A stretch of DNA of 64,000 nucleotides from Haoranjiania flava (GCF_025631005.1 NZ_JAOTPL010000018.1:1-64000), one strand, 5' to 3'. Shown: positions 1-9,038, numbered from the stretch's first letter. Notes: generated from the letters alone by a model not told the origin. Program-made: numbers and translations.

Positions 1-58
1 TCAATCACCAATCTCCAATCACCATTCACCATTCACCAATCACCATTCACCATTCACA
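1..58. repeat. Short AT/CA-rich imperfect tandem repeat
   Basis: The first 58 bases are built from shuffled copies of CACCATT and CACCAAT words, repeated about seven times. The stretch lies just beyond the stop codon of the penicillin-binding protein gene and is cut by the window edge, so its full length is unknown. It has no coding features. Such simple arrays are seen between genes in many Bacteroidota; no function can be read here. Confidence 0.6.
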
Positions 59-2581
59 TTATGGCTTAGTCGCAGGTTCACTGTTGCCTTGCTGCTGGTC
101 ATTGTTTTCACGGTTGCGCTTCCCTCCAAACACACGGTTAAAAATATTCTGTCTTGGCTTTTGTTCCGCCTGACCCTGGTTTGGTGACTGGCCTGATGAT
201 GGGTCGGTTTTCTTTTCTACTTTGGCGCCGCCCACTGCAGGCTGGTTGCTGGTAGCACGGTCCATTGTATCGCTTTCTCCGCCTATTTCAGGTATCGAAG
301 GAACGGCTTCATGAAGGAAAGGATCTTCAAAGCCTTCAATCTGTATCACAGAATCCGGCACAGGATCAAATACCCAGTCATAGAAGATAGACCTGTTATC
401 GCTGTAGTATTCATTAAATGTAAGCGTATCTGTAATGCCTGTTTGCTTATCTTTCGTTGCTTTTTCATAGAAATATGCCCAGACAGGCATCGCCAGCCTG
501 GAACCCTGGCCGGAAGTATTGCTTGATATTCTTATAAACCTGTCGTCGCAGCCCGTCCATACACCTGCGATCAGTTGCGGCGAGTAGCCAATATACCAGG
601 CATCACTGTTGTCGTTGGTAGTACCTGTTTTTCCCGCGAGCTCGCCCTTTACCCCATAGCCCCAGATACCTCTGGCCGTACCTGAATTTACCACCTGCTG
701 CATCATGGTAACGGTTTGTGTAGCTGCCATATCACTCACTACCTCTGTACGTTTAGGTGTATTTTGAAACAATACGGTGCCGTTGGAAGATTCAATCCTG
801 GTCACCAGCATGGGGGCTACATTAAAACCTCTTCCCGGGAATATGCTGTACGCCTGCATCATTTCATACAATGAAATCTCTGCCGCTCCCAAAGCAATAG
901 ACGGGTATGGCTCCAGCTTTGATTTAATGCCGCAAAGCTTCAGGAAGTTTACAAACATTTTGGCTCCCTCATTTCTTTCAGGGTTCAACTGTTTCATGAT
1001 GTAAGCCGTGGCACAGTTTCTGGACCATGCCAGTGCACTGGTCATACTCACTGTTCTGCCGGTACAGGTACTGCCTGTTGCAGGCACGGCGCCAAAGCCT
1101 TTAAAATATTGCTGCACATCCTGCACGCTGGTAGAAGGTGTAAAGCCTCCCTGGTCAATAGCCAGGCAATATAACAATGGCTTGATGGTAGATCCCACCT
1201 GCCTTTTGGTTTTTACATTCACGTGGTCGAAGCCGTAAGTTTTAAAATCAATACCGCCCACCCATGCTTTTACCGCTCCGCTGAGGGGTTCCATAGCCAT
1301 GAAGCCTACCTGCAACATCTGCCGGTGGTATTTGATGGAGTCAAGCGGCGTCATTTCCACTCTTTCGCTCCTGTCTTTATTCCAGGCAAAAACGGTCATG
1401 GGTACTTTTACGGTAAAAGTTTTGGCATTATCTGCATCGCTCATGCCCCGGTCTTTGTTATTGCGCCAGCGTTCACTACGCTTCATCCAGTGGTCCAGTG
1501 TTCTTTTGCCTACGGATGTTTTCCATACGGAGCCGCTTTTGATATTTTGCTGGCTGTTGAGTATCTTCTGAGCGTAACTTAAATGTTTACTCACCGCCTC
1601 TTCTGCATACAACTGTAGCTTAGGGTTGATGGTGGTATAGATCTTAAGCCCGTCTTTGTAAACGTCATAGTTGGTGCCGTCTCCTTTCTTATGGGTGGCA
1701 CACCATTCATTTACTTCGTTCAATAGCACTACCCTGAAGTAAGGAGCGATACCAGTAGCATCCGTTATTTTTTTATAACGGCTCATGTCTATGGGTTTAG
1801 ATTTAAACTTATCGGCTTCCGCTTCGGTGATGTATTTATTGCGTGCCATCTGGTTGATCACCGTGTTTCTCCTGCGTAAAGAATTTTCAGGGTTCTTTCT
1901 CGGGTTGTAGTAAGTTGAGGCTTTGAGCATACCGATAAGTACCGCTGATTCGTCTATAGATAGCCTGTCGGGATTTTTCTGGTAAAAAGTACGGGCTGCG
2001 TTCCTGATGCCGTATACATTATCACCAAAAGGTACTGTATTTAAGTAAAGTGTAATAATCTCTTCCTTAGTAAAATTCCTTTCCAGTTTTATAGCAATGA
2101 TGGCTTCTTTTATTTTCTGAATAAGCCTGGTAATTGTTTTTGTGCTATAATCGGTGAAGAGGTTCTTGGCTGTCTGCATGGTGATAGTACTACCACCGCC
2201 TTCTCTTCCGAGCGAGAACAAAGCTCTAGCCAGCGAACGCATGTCTATGCCGCTGTGATCGAAGAAGCGCTCATCTTCTGTTGCTATTAGAGATTGAATC
2301 ACATATGGGCTGATCTCCTTGAAATCTACATTCACCCTGTCCTGCCGGTAAAATTTCCCCATCAGTGTACCGTCGTCTGCCAGTACCTGGCTGGCCTCTG
2401 ATGCTTTTGGATTCTGCAATTCTTCAATGGATGGCATGCTGCCGAATGCGCCGAAATTTGCCAAAAGCAGTAACAGTATTACCGAGATAATACCTATAAA
2501 GAAAAGTTTCCACAACCACGATACAGCTTTGTTCGAACTGGTGGAGTTCTCCCTCAATTCATGCTTCATCTCTTTTGCCAA
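59..2581 (-). CDS. mrcA: Class A penicillin-binding protein 1A (bifunctional transglycosylase/transpeptidase)
   Basis: The 840-residue protein polymerises lipid II into glycan strands and cross-links the peptides, anchored in the inner membrane with its domains in the periplasm. A single membrane segment lies at about residues 24-47. The glycosyltransferase-51 domain follows, with the EDERFFDHSG motif (catalytic Glu102) and GGSTITMQ motif. The transpeptidase domain has STIK (Ser464, Lys467), SRN (Ser520, Asn522) and KTGT (Lys651). The last 80 residues are rich in Gln, Asn, Lys and Pro and look disordered. Length fits class A PBPs of Bacteroidota. It appears to stand alone, divergent from tRNA-Leu. 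The family call is secure; which paralogue it is in this organism cannot be told. Confidence 0.95.
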   Translation of the reverse strand: MAKEMKHELRENSTSSNKAVSWLWKLFFIGIISVILLLLLANFGAFGSMPSIEELQNPKASEASQVLADDGTLMGKFYRQDRVNVDFKEISPYVIQSLIATEDERFFDHSGIDMRSLARALFSLGREGGGSTITMQTAKNLFTDYSTKTITRLIQKIKEAIIAIKLERNFTKEEIITLYLNTVPFGDNVYGIRNAARTFYQKNPDRLSIDESAVLIGMLKASTYYNPRKNPENSLRRRNTVINQMARNKYITEAEADKFKSKPIDMSRYKKITDATGIAPYFRVVLLNEVNEWCATHKKGDGTNYDVYKDGLKIYTTINPKLQLYAEEAVSKHLSYAQKILNSQQNIKSGSVWKTSVGKRTLDHWMKRSERWRNNKDRGMSDADNAKTFTVKVPMTVFAWNKDRSERVEMTPLDSIKYHRQMLQVGFMAMEPLSGAVKAWVGGIDFKTYGFDHVNVKTKRQVGSTIKPLLYCLAIDQGGFTPSTSVQDVQQYFKGFGAVPATGSTCTGRTVSMTSALAWSRNCATAYIMKQLNPERNEGAKMFVNFLKLCGIKSKLEPYPSIALGAAEISLYEMMQAYSIFPGRGFNVAPMLVTRIESSNGTVLFQNTPKRTEVVSDMAATQTVTMMQQVVNSGTARGIWGYGVKGELAGKTGTTNDNSDAWYIGYSPQLIAGVWTGCDDRFIRISSNTSGQGSRLAMPVWAYFYEKATKDKQTGITDTLTFNEYYSDNRSIFYDWVFDPVPDSVIQIEGFEDPFLHEAVPSIPEIGGESDTMDRATSNQPAVGGAKVEKKTDPSSGQSPNQGQAEQKPRQNIFNRVFGGKRNRENNDQQQGNSEPATKP

Positions 2582-2759
2582 AGAATTTATTTTATGTGTA
2601 AAAATACGAACCTAACCGCAAAAATATCAATAAAATACCAGCCGCAAAGATAGAACTTAGTTTTTAAGAAAACATTGTTGCGCTATTATATGGCTTTAAT
2701 TATAAATTGTTGACATACAGGTGCGATCGTACTATTTTACGAGAAAATACGCGCAAAAA

Positions 2760-2789
2760 TTTGCCGGAACAAAATTAATCTTATATTTG
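2760..2789 (+). promoter_or_regulatory. Bacteroidota-type promoter for tRNA-Leu
   Basis: TTTG at 2760-2763 is followed after 18 bases by TATATTTG at 2782-2789, matching the -33/-7 pattern of the Bacteroidota housekeeping sigma factor (TTTG, 19 or so, TAnnTTTG). Transcription would start near 2796, about 30 bases before the mature tRNA. Confidence 0.7.
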
Positions 2790-2825
2790 CAGCCCGAATT
2801 ACCGTTCGGACAGGTTCTTTACCAG

Positions 2826-2907
2826 GCGGATGTGGCGAAATTGGTAGACGCACTAGACTTAGGATCTAGCGCCGCGAGGCGTGCGGGTTCGACTCCCTCC
2901 ATCCGCA
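2826..2907 (+). tRNA. tRNA-Leu (anticodon UAG)
   Basis: The 82-base gene has a 7-bp acceptor stem (GCGGATG with CATCCGC), a D-arm, an anticodon arm with loop CTTAGGA giving anticodon TAG, a long variable arm typical of class II tRNAs, and a T-loop GTTCGACTC. CCA is not encoded. It reads CUN leucine codons. It has its own promoter upstream and a terminator hairpin right after it. Confidence 0.97.
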
Positions 2908-2917
2908 CTTACACATA

Positions 2918-2945
2918 GGGCTTCTCTAAAGAGAGGCCTTTTTTA
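2918..2945 (+). terminator. Rho-independent terminator after tRNA-Leu
   Basis: GGCTTCTCT and AGAGAGGCC form a 9-bp stem with one G-T pair, followed by a run of T. It lies 11 bases past the tRNA and 20 bases before the stop of the converging GH110-like gene. Confidence 0.8.
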
Positions 2946-2965
2946 TAGCTCCAGCCAAATTTATC

Positions 2966-4831
2966 TTACTGATTATTACCAATTTTAATGGTTGCAGAAT
3001 CACTCAATTCAATTCTTACATCCTCTGCAGGTTTTAAAATTTTTTGAAATTTGTTATTGCTGATTACCACGTTCCTCACTTTTTCAAAAAAGAACAGGTG
3101 CTTATTCCAGTGAAAAGGCGCAAATTCTTTGTTGTAAACAATAGTGTTGTTCTCAAAACGCAGGCCATTCGTAGACTTTGCATACAGAACCGGGCGGTCA
3201 AACATATCAAATTTGTTGTCTTTGATCACAATGCCTGAGTGGAAGTATTTTCGCTGGTTTTTTAAATCCGGTATTTCAGGATAAATAGAGATCACCGCAT
3301 TGGTAAACTGATAATTTGCCGTAAGTGCATTGATAAACGTATTATTGCTGATCTCCACATCCTTACACGCGCCCGTCTCAAACCAGCCGTTGCAGTCGCC
3401 GCAAAGCAGTATGGCCGTACCGTGTGTATGATCAAAAATATTATCACTGCAAACCACTTTCTTAGGTGTACTGAACAGCGCTCCGCGTGCCCTGTTGTTT
3501 CTGATAATGTTGTTGGTAAAATAAACCTCAGGCGTCCAGGCAAGGTTTTCCAAACCGTATGTGCCATCTGCTGAAACCTGTGCAGGCAGAGGTTTTTCAA
3601 ATACTATTTCAAATTCCCTGGCGCCAAAGTCGTCGGGCTTATCCAAGGGTTTTATGATTTTTATTTTATTGGTATAGTTATCTCCTACCAGTTCCATTTT
3701 TGCTGACTCTATAAATTGCACGTTATCTCCTGCTTCGCCCCATTTAAAGCCCCATGCCTGGGGGTGCATATACCTGGCATGAAGTGTATGGCCGTTTACT
3801 ATTTTTACTACCCGCAGGTAGGTGCCGTGCACATTAATGGCATCATCTGCCATGCCTTCGTACAAACCATTCCTGGAAATGATCTTTCCCTTACAAGCAG
3901 AAAAATGGGTAGCATCTGCCTGTGTAGTAAAATAGCGCGGATCATCCTTTCCTTTCAGGGCTACTGCAAAACTATCCAGTGTAATGTTCTCACTCATTTG
4001 CGCGAGCATCCCCATACCTTCAGCGTAGTGTACTTTTACATTGTGCAAAGTAATGTCTTTGCTTTCGCTGACAAATATCCCCGGCGTTGGCCGGTAATAG
4101 GTGCGCAGTACATAGCGCTCACCGGGAGAGGTGAATGCGGCTTCCTTCCAGCCACTGATCTTCAGTACATCCGGCCTGACCTCCTCAACCGTGCGCGGTG
4201 AAAAACCTACATCCCTGCGTATGTAAGTGAGCCGTTTATTTTCATTGAAAGCCATTGCCACTGAGGGCTCAAATTCATAGCCCTCTCCCAGGACCACCAG
4301 CTTATTGTTTTTAATCTGGTAGTTGGCTTTGGGGTAAATCTCTGCAATTACTTCGCCCGTATTTTTATTTGCTTCCAATACATTCAGCTGCCGGAGCGCC
4401 GGCAGTTCAAAATCAAAAGAAATATTTTTTATGGTAATGTTCCGGCTATGCAGAATAGCCAGTGGTATCATGCGCCCGTGAAAGATAAATGTAGAGCCGT
4501 TCCCGTCTATCGTAATATTTTTTAATTGCTTCAGTTCTATACCAACTTTTTTAGGATTGTCCTGGTCATGATTGGAAATGTAGTATTCTCTTACCAACGC
4601 ATCTGTCTCATAAAAATGATAAACACCTTTGGGAACATGAACGGTTAATGGTCCGGCATCTTTATGCGATTGCAAGAACTGCACCAGCTTTGCGGCGGCA
4701 ACGGCAGTATTTTGCCTGCTGTCCGGCATCGCACCGAAATCTTTCAAATAAACCACATTGGCGGTTTTACAACCCGCAAGCAAAAACAACAGGAATATTA
4801 ACCCGGAAAAAATATTCTTTAAAACGTGCAT
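2966..4831 (-). CDS. GH110-like alpha-1,3-galactosidase family lipoprotein (right-handed beta-helix)
   Basis: The protein of about 621 residues starts with a lipoprotein signal (hydrophobic segment, lipobox LLAGC, Cys21), which is why the start at 4831 is preferred over one 33 codons upstream. The body is a chain of short beta-helix repeats (many NITI, NVVISNN, NISN motifs). The block ATHFSACKG, then GMADDAINVHGTYL, resembles the signature of family GH110, whose members remove terminal alpha-1,3-galactose from blood-group B and linear glycans; the Asp pair here is Asp329-Asp330. The mature protein would sit on the outer or inner membrane as a lipoprotein. Substrate is inference: related beta-helix enzymes have other targets. 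No SusC/D pair or other glycosidase lies next to it. A remnant of a barrel protein is just upstream. Confidence 0.75.
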   Translation of the reverse strand: MHVLKNIFSGLIFLLFLLAGCKTANVVYLKDFGAMPDSRQNTAVAAAKLVQFLQSHKDAGPLTVHVPKGVYHFYETDALVREYYISNHDQDNPKKVGIELKQLKNITIDGNGSTFIFHGRMIPLAILHSRNITIKNISFDFELPALRQLNVLEANKNTGEVIAEIYPKANYQIKNNKLVVLGEGYEFEPSVAMAFNENKRLTYIRRDVGFSPRTVEEVRPDVLKISGWKEAAFTSPGERYVLRTYYRPTPGIFVSESKDITLHNVKVHYAEGMGMLAQMSENITLDSFAVALKGKDDPRYFTTQADATHFSACKGKIISRNGLYEGMADDAINVHGTYLRVVKIVNGHTLHARYMHPQAWGFKWGEAGDNVQFIESAKMELVGDNYTNKIKIIKPLDKPDDFGAREFEIVFEKPLPAQVSADGTYGLENLAWTPEVYFTNNIIRNNRARGALFSTPKKVVCSDNIFDHTHGTAILLCGDCNGWFETGACKDVEISNNTFINALTANYQFTNAVISIYPEIPDLKNQRKYFHSGIVIKDNKFDMFDRPVLYAKSTNGLRFENNTIVYNKEFAPFHWNKHLFFFEKVRNVVISNNKFQKILKPAEDVRIELSDSATIKIGNNQ

Positions 4832-4880
4832 GAGCGCTAAATTATTAAGACATAGAATGAGCCGCAAAGATAATGGTTTA

Positions 4881-5063
4881 TTAAAACTTGTGCCCGAAAC
4901 TGAAAAACCCGCGCCATCCGCCAATAGCATTGGAATAGCTGAAATTTAATTTTACAGGGCCGATGATAGACAGATAGCCGAAATCAATGCTCTCGCCCGT
5001 GATACGGTAATCGTACTCACCGGAAAGCAATAGAAGATAGCAAAGGATAATTTTTGAGCGCAT
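4881..5063 (-). pseudogene. Remnant: C-terminal end of an outer-membrane barrel (patatin/BamA-like) protein
   Basis: An open frame of 60 codons ends in two alternating beta strands, with GESIDFGYLS, GPVKLNFSYS and a final Phe (FFSFGHKF). This is how the last strands of patatin-type phospholipases and other BamA-fold outer-membrane proteins of Bacteroidota look. Nothing of the barrel body or the patatin domain is left upstream; the first 14 codons (MRSKIILCYLLLLS) look unrelated. I read it as the tail of a deleted gene. It could also be a very short expressed peptide, which seems less likely. Confidence 0.55.
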
Positions 5064-5151
5064 TCTGATGGCTTGTTACAATGTTTTGCAAAAATATGCG
5101 ATAACTGCAATTACACAAGCATGTTTTAGCCTTCCGTTTTATTCGTATGTA

Positions 5152-5182
5152 TTTGTCTGAATTAAAACATTTCTTATATTTG
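5152..5182 (+). promoter_or_regulatory. Promoter of the Rrf2 gene and NO island
   Basis: TTTG at 5152-5155, a 19-base spacer and TATATTTG at 5175-5182 match the Bacteroidota consensus exactly. Transcription would start near 5189, about ten bases before the ATG at 5200. A regulator-bound site would be expected to overlap it, as Rrf2 proteins often repress their own operon, but no clear dyad is visible. Confidence 0.75.
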
Positions 5183-5199
5183 CACCGAAATCAAATAAC

Positions 5200-5634
5200 A
5201 TGCTTTCCAAAACCTGTGAATATGCCCTCAGGGCCATGATATACCTGGCACAGCATTCCAAAGACGGCAACATGGTAAACATTAAGGAGATATCAGAGAA
5301 TATTGACTCGCCGGAACTTTTTATAGGGAAAATTTTACAGGGCTTGAGTAAAAAAGGTTTCCTTCAGTCGTCAAAAGGCAGGTATGGAGGATTTTATGTT
5401 AATGAAGAAAATGCCAAAGCTTCCCTTGCAGATATAATTATAGCTATCGACGGGGATAAGATATTCAAAGGTTGCGGCGTTGGCCTCAATTATTGTTCTG
5501 AGAAGAACCCGTGCCCCATACACCATGAGTACAAACACACCCGCAGGGAATTGTATAACATTTATAAGAAGGCAAATCTAAACCAGTTTAAATCAGGTCT
5601 GGAAAACGCAAAATTATTTTTGAAAAGGCAATAA
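5200..5634 (+). CDS. Rrf2-family transcriptional regulator (NsrR/IscR type)
   Basis: The 144-residue protein has the Rrf2 winged-helix opening (LSKTCEYALRAMIYLA), a recognition helix at about residues 28-52 and three cysteines, Cys92, Cys99 and Cys105 (C-X6-C-X5-C), which in NsrR and IscR hold an iron-sulfur cluster. NsrR loses repression when nitric oxide attacks the cluster. It is the first gene of a same-strand run that encodes NO-damage repair proteins, so an NO-sensing role is a reasonable inference. The next gene starts 56 bases after its stop. Sequence alone does not tell NsrR from other cluster-binding Rrf2 members. Confidence 0.88.
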   Translation: MLSKTCEYALRAMIYLAQHSKDGNMVNIKEISENIDSPELFIGKILQGLSKKGFLQSSKGRYGGFYVNEENAKASLADIIIAIDGDKIFKGCGVGLNYCSEKNPCPIHHEYKHTRRELYNIYKKANLNQFKSGLENAKLFLKRQ

Positions 5635-5690
5635 AAAATTTTTTGAATTAAAATAGGACAAAAGGATACGAATATATAAATTTAAAGAAA

Positions 5691-7745
5691 ATGTACAATT
5701 TTCAACCGCTCCATATATTACTGATATTATTGCTGATAGTAATAATCCTGATCGCATTGTGGATGCAGCAAAAAACAAAGAAAATGACTGATATGGCCAA
5801 AAAAGCACGTAAAGGTTTTGATGACCGCACATTCAAAAACCAGTTGGCAAAAATGGATGCAGATCAGGTAAATAAACTGCTGGCCTCAGTCAAACGTAAA
5901 AAACATGACCGGTCACATACAGCATCCATTTGGCTATTGCTTACGGGCATATTGGCTGCTTCCATACCGGCCTCTGCCCAGGCAACACAAGATACAAAGC
6001 CATTGCTATCAGAAACGGGCATACTTATCACGATATTTTTACTGATAATTCCGGTATTATTCGCGCTGATATTCATGGCCATTAAAATAAAGAAAGTAGC
6101 AGCCAGGCATAATGCAGACATCAATGAAAGAAAGGCGCGCAAGCTGGCAGAATATTTAGATTCCCTGCCGGCGGTGGAAATAGAGCAGGAAGCAGCAAAA
6201 CGAAACGCTGCCATCAGCTACCGGCTTTCTCATAAAGAACTCTCCGGCGAACTGGCACCGGAAGACAGTAAAGGCTTAATCAGCATCCAGGAAGAAAAAG
6301 GTCTGCCGTTCGTTGCCATCAAAAGAAAAGCTGCATTACGTACAGCAGTGGCGCCTGAACTGAGCAGGCTGGTGATCTGGTACCTGATCACAGCTACCTT
6401 CTGGCTGATATTCGGTACCACGGTAGGTGAATACCTCGGGATAAAGTTTGTAGCGCCTGACGCTGACAGCCTTAGCTGGCTTAGCTTCGGGCGGTTGCGG
6501 CCGGTACACACAAACACGGTTTTCTGGGGGTGGGCGTCGCTGGGCATGCTGGGACTGGGATACTATTCCGTACCGCGGGTGGGCAATAAACCTTTATTTA
6601 GTTACAAGCTTGGCTGGTATGCCTTATACCTCATCAATGCCACAGTATTATTGGGAAACATTGCGCTGATGGCCGGCATCAACAATGGCGGCGGCGAGTA
6701 CCGGGAATATATCTGGCCAATCATGTTGCTGTTCGGCATAGCGCTGGCGCTTACGCTGTACAACTTTTTAAAAACAATTGCACGCAGGGAAACCAAAGAG
6801 ATTTACATTTCCAACTGGTATATTGTAGCAGCCATTATGTTCGGCATAACCATTGCAATCGTGGCTTATGTGCCTGCGTGGCAAAACGGGTTGGGAGAAA
6901 CCATTATCCAGGGATACTACATGCACCAGGGCGTAGGCATGTGGTTTATGATGTTCACGCTTGGATTAGTGTATTACTATCTTCCACAGCAGCTAAACAA
7001 GCCGATCTATTCTTACAGCCTCGGTATTCTTGCATTCTGGACACAGATACTTTTCTATACGCTGATAGGCACGCACCATTTCGTTTTCAGCTCAATCCCC
7101 TGGTGGCTGCAGACAGTAGCTATCTTCGGAAGCGTAGGCATGGTAATACCTGTAGCAGCCGGCACCACCAACTTCCTGATGACGCTGAAAAGCGGCTGGT
7201 ACCAGTTAGCCGACAGCTACACATTGCCTTTCTTCCTGGTAGGTACCATTTTTTACTTCACCGGTTCCATGCAGGGCACAGCAGAAGCATTCCGTTCCAC
7301 AAATCTCCTGTGGCACTTCACAGACTTTACGGTAGCACATTCGCACCTGACCATGTACGGCATTATCAGCTTCTTCCTGTGGGCTGCCATCTATACTCTA
7401 CTACCGCGCCTTACCAGGAATGAAGCGCCGCAGATCACCGTGGGTGCACACTTCTGGTTGGCGCTTATCGGCTTGCTGTTTTATACAGTGCCGCTGATGT
7501 ACGGTAGTACCATCAGGGGAAAAATGTGGATGGAAGGCTTACCGTTTATTGATAGTGTGGTATTAATGGCGCCTCACTGGCTTTGGCGTGCTATCGGCGG
7601 CACACTGATGTGGATATCCCACTTCTTCTTTGCCTACAATCTCTATAAGATGATGCCTTCTACGCAGATAGTGGATGTAAACGAAAAAGCAATTGAAATA
7701 TTACAGACAGAAAATAATTCTTCAAATTCTAAAACAATGGGGTAA
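5691..7745 (+). CDS. ccoN: cbb3-like heme-copper oxidase/NO reductase subunit I with N-terminal extension
   Basis: Residues 220-650 form a 12-helix heme-copper core like CcoN. Seen ligands: His273 and His552 (low-spin heme), His550 (high-spin heme), His412, His462 and His463 (copper B). Tyr456 sits 44 residues after His412, exactly where cbb3 oxidases have the cross-linked Tyr. The cbb3 glutamate of the STFEG motif is Gln528 here, with a Glu at 532. The Glu of NorB (four residues after the first copper His) is Gly416, so this is not a classical cNOR. Residues 1-215 add three membrane segments (about 6-24, 78-97, 109-131) and a charged linker that ordinary CcoN lacks. It overlaps the cytochrome gene by one base (TAATG). 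Oxygen reduction or NO reduction are both possible; NO-repair neighbours favour a link to NO. Confidence 0.85.
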   Translation: MYNFQPLHILLILLLIVIILIALWMQQKTKKMTDMAKKARKGFDDRTFKNQLAKMDADQVNKLLASVKRKKHDRSHTASIWLLLTGILAASIPASAQATQDTKPLLSETGILITIFLLIIPVLFALIFMAIKIKKVAARHNADINERKARKLAEYLDSLPAVEIEQEAAKRNAAISYRLSHKELSGELAPEDSKGLISIQEEKGLPFVAIKRKAALRTAVAPELSRLVIWYLITATFWLIFGTTVGEYLGIKFVAPDADSLSWLSFGRLRPVHTNTVFWGWASLGMLGLGYYSVPRVGNKPLFSYKLGWYALYLINATVLLGNIALMAGINNGGGEYREYIWPIMLLFGIALALTLYNFLKTIARRETKEIYISNWYIVAAIMFGITIAIVAYVPAWQNGLGETIIQGYYMHQGVGMWFMMFTLGLVYYYLPQQLNKPIYSYSLGILAFWTQILFYTLIGTHHFVFSSIPWWLQTVAIFGSVGMVIPVAAGTTNFLMTLKSGWYQLADSYTLPFFLVGTIFYFTGSMQGTAEAFRSTNLLWHFTDFTVAHSHLTMYGIISFFLWAAIYTLLPRLTRNEAPQITVGAHFWLALIGLLFYTVPLMYGSTIRGKMWMEGLPFIDSVVLMAPHWLWRAIGGTLMWISHFFFAYNLYKMMPSTQIVDVNEKAIEILQTENNSSNSKTMG

Positions 7746-8761
7746 TGGAATGGTTCAATGATCATAAAAAATTATTTATAACAACAATTTTATTCTTTTT
7801 ATTCTTAACTGTATTTGTTGCCATTCTTCCCGCACTCAACAATGAAAAAATAAACAGGCCTTTGCCCGGCGCCGAGCCATTAAGCAAAGAAGCTGTTGCA
7901 GGGAAAAAAATATACATCGCCAACGGTTGTGTAGCATGCCATACACAACAGGTGCGCAACGTGGATATGGATAAAGTATGGGGGCAGAGGCCTAGCGTGG
8001 CTGCCGACTATGCAGCCATTACCAGGACTGATTTATGGAGCAATACGGCAACACTCATGGGCACTGAACGTACCGGTCCTGACCTGACAGATGTAGGCAA
8101 CAGGCAGGGAAGCCTGGAATGGAACCTGACGCATCTGTTCAACCCACGTATCTTGGTGAAAGAATCTATAATGCCAGCCTACTCCTGGCTGTTTGAAATT
8201 AAAAAAGAACCTGCTCCTGATGACGTTGTGGTGAATGTACCGGCGGGATATATAAAAGGCGAAGGAAAGGTGGTAGCCAAAAAAGAAGCGTTGCAGCTTG
8301 TTGCTTACCTGCAATCATTAAAGCAAACAAAGCTGCCCGACGGCAATGCAATACCTGAATTTCTTTACAAGCGGAAACCAAAAGCGGCAGCAGGCGAAAG
8401 CGGCGAAGCGCCCGCACTGGATGGCAGCGTGCTATACACCACACATTGCCAGGCCTGCCACCAGGCCGGCGGCGAAGGATTGCCCGGCGCATTTCCGCCA
8501 TTAAAAGGCAGTAAAGTAGTAGTGGCTGACAGCATTGAAGTATTTGTAGACATCATACTCAACGGCTACAATGCCAGGGCAGGCGAAGGCTATGGCGCTA
8601 TGCCGCCCGTAGGCACCACAGCTAACCTTACTGCAGAAGAAATTACCGCCATCATGAACCACGAAAGGACCAGCTGGGGCAACAGCGCGAAAAAAGTAAC
8701 GGTGGAAGAAGTTAAAAAAATTATGGAATTTATAAAATCTCAACCTGCTAAAACAAAATAA
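7745..8761 (+). CDS. ccoO: Di-heme cytochrome c subunit (CcoO fused to a class I cytochrome c)
   Basis: The 338-residue protein has one N-terminal membrane anchor (about 10-30) and a periplasmic part. The first domain carries CVACH (Cys62, Cys65, His66), the QQVRNV and ERTGPDL motifs and MPAY (Met143), all typical of CcoO of cbb3 oxidases. A linker rich in Ala and Gly leads to a second cytochrome c domain with CQACH (Cys235, Cys238, His239) and likely Met286 as sixth ligand. The fusion would take the place of CcoP as electron entry. It is translationally coupled to the upstream core subunit and followed after one base by the next gene. Electrons would pass from a soluble cytochrome to the heme-copper site. 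Confidence 0.9.
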   Translation: MEWFNDHKKLFITTILFFLFLTVFVAILPALNNEKINRPLPGAEPLSKEAVAGKKIYIANGCVACHTQQVRNVDMDKVWGQRPSVAADYAAITRTDLWSNTATLMGTERTGPDLTDVGNRQGSLEWNLTHLFNPRILVKESIMPAYSWLFEIKKEPAPDDVVVNVPAGYIKGEGKVVAKKEALQLVAYLQSLKQTKLPDGNAIPEFLYKRKPKAAAGESGEAPALDGSVLYTTHCQACHQAGGEGLPGAFPPLKGSKVVVADSIEVFVDIILNGYNARAGEGYGAMPPVGTTANLTAEEITAIMNHERTSWGNSAKKVTVEEVKKIMEFIKSQPAKTK

Positions 8762-8762
8762 A

Positions 8763-9038
8763 ATGAAACAATTATTCCTACTTTTCCTACTGGCATGCGC
8801 ACACACAGCCGGCTATGCCTGTAGCGCCTGTGAAAAACAGCAACCGAAAATGTTGCAGGGCATCACCCATGGCACCGGGCCGCAAAGCAACTGGGATTAT
8901 GTAATCATCTGGTCAATAGCAATCATTGTGCTGATAACACTTTTTTATTCGCTGAAATTCCTGATCAGCCCGGGAGAAAAATCCGCAGACCATATTAAAA
9001 GATTAATGCTTAAAAAGGATAACAATGGACTCCAGTGA
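8763..9038 (+). CDS. Small periplasmic-facing membrane protein with CSAC motif
   Basis: I do not recognise this 91-residue family. A signal-like hydrophobic start (residues 3-19) is followed at once by CSAC (Cys20, Cys23), a GITHGTGPQSNWDY stretch that looks conserved, one membrane helix (about 46-68) and a short basic tail. The ATG is one base after the cytochrome stop and the next gene starts 14 bases before its own stop, so it is firmly in the operon. The cysteine pair at the periplasmic side could bind a metal or take part in disulfide exchange during assembly of the heme-copper enzyme; that is inference only. Confidence 0.7.
   Translation: MKQLFLLFLLACAHTAGYACSACEKQQPKMLQGITHGTGPQSNWDYVIIWSIAIIVLITLFYSLKFLISPGEKSADHIKRLMLKKDNNGLQ

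Noticed and set aside
4832..4930. Extra 33 N-terminal residues on the GH110-like protein.
   Set aside because: A clear lipoprotein signal begins at the ATG at 4831; the upstream part would bury it.
5691..7745. Classical cNOR NorB subunit.
   Set aside because: The glutamate next to the first copper His and the second NorB glutamate are missing, while the oxidase Tyr is present; the cytochrome partner is CcoO-like, not NorC.
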